This document shows positions 6,155-6,456 of a stretch of 6,456 nucleotides of DNA, one piece after another. Source of the stretch: Phycisphaerales bacterium (lineage in GTDB: Bacteria; Planctomycetota; Phycisphaerae; Phycisphaerales; UBA1924); assembly GCA_030680655.1 (NCBI GenBank), contig JAUXUZ010000098.1, positions 1 through 6,456 of the forward strand. The letters are read 5' to 3'. Below the pieces are notes generated by a model. The model was not told the origin of the DNA, made no database searches, and was given only the letters and a program-made list of their open reading frames with translations. The translations under genes were made by a program, and so were the position numbers. Numbering within the stretch: position 1 is the first letter of the stretch; every line of letters begins with the position of its first letter.

Positions 6155-6456
6155 TCACGCTGGCGGCAGCGCGGGCGCACCTTTCCCGGCGGCCCGTGCC
6201 AACCCCTTGAGCATGCCGCGAAAGACCAGCCCGTGCAGCGGGAGCACCGCGTACCAGTAGGCGATGCCCAGCAGCCCGCGCGGCCGGAAGCGGGCCGTCA
6301 TGGTCAAGAGCGTGCCGCCCGTTCCACCCTCGGCTTCGGGCGTTGGCTCAACGTCAAAGCCCAGCGTCGCCACGCCGGGGAGCCTCATTTCGGCCCGCAG
6401 CAGCAGCCGTCGCGGCGGCGTAACGGCGACGACGCGCCAGAAGTCCAGTGCATCAC
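6155..6456 (-). CDS. C-terminus of an SDR/DUF2867-type protein, 5' part outside window
   Basis: The last 99 residues of a longer protein are visible. The frame is open to the window edge, so the ATG at 6388 is an internal Met. Read from the edge it begins DALDFWRVVAVTPPRRLLLRAEMRLPGVATLGFDVEP. After a short Gly/Glu insert it goes on to LLTMTARFRPRGLLGIAYWYAVLPLHGLVFRGMLKGLAR. These segments, DFWRV...LLLRAEMRLPG and GLLGxxYWYxxLPLHxLVFxGML, match the DUF2867 C-terminal domain that commonly follows an NAD(P)-binding SDR-type (NmrA-like) domain. The nucleotide-binding part would lie beyond 6456. The end (AAGKGAPALPPA) is a flexible Ala/Pro tail. The substrate is unknown. Confidence 0.82.
   Translation of the reverse strand, partial: DALDFWRVVAVTPPRRLLLRAEMRLPGVATLGFDVEPTPEAEGGTGGTLLTMTARFRPRGLLGIAYWYAVLPLHGLVFRGMLKGLARAAGKGAPALPPA

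Overview
The window is high-GC bacterial DNA that best fits a planctomycete, probably of the Phycisphaerae type. The grounds are a groEL with a Gly/His-rich and acidic tail, a secreted protein with a PAPG-type variant of the PEP-CTERM sorting tail, a GYF_2-type membrane protein and an accessory fibronectin-type protein. This placement is an inference; no rRNA or other decisive marker is present.

Layout. Positions 1-849 (+) hold the C-terminal half of groEL, closed by a clear intrinsic terminator (879-906). Two minus-strand genes follow: a GYF_2-like five-helix membrane protein (1048-2265) and, upstream of it, a small protein with a helical N-terminus and a fibronectin-III-like C-terminus (2363-3052), separated by a strong hairpin terminator. 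A gene-free stretch (3053-3593) contains ten 20-bp tandem units with internal dyad symmetry (3279-3478), and then a good extended -10 promoter.

That promoter reads into a two-gene plus-strand module (3594-4049 and 4046-4441) joined by an ATGA overlap. The second gene looks cut short, and its last ~20 codons are made of repeat DNA from the next element. This element (4387-5210) is a self-contained REPtron: a REP-associated tyrosine transposase (RAYT, HUH/Y1 family, minus strand) bracketed by two pairs of inverted REP hairpins. Each REP is a GTAG or GTGG tetranucleotide followed by an 11-12 bp stem with a non-Watson-Crick position at the same place.

The right end carries, on the minus strand, a PEP-CTERM-like exported protein (5286-5921) and the C-terminus of an SDR/DUF2867-type protein (6155 to the window edge). 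Between them lie a candidate promoter and a run of 15 C.

The chaperonin and the SDR-like gene are ordinary chromosomal genes. The middle (about 3.1-5.2 kb) is the accessory part: dyad minisatellite, truncated gene pair and REPtron. The most interesting signals are the complete RAYT/REP system, the REP-derived end of the truncated gene, and the doubly dyad-symmetric 20-bp array.
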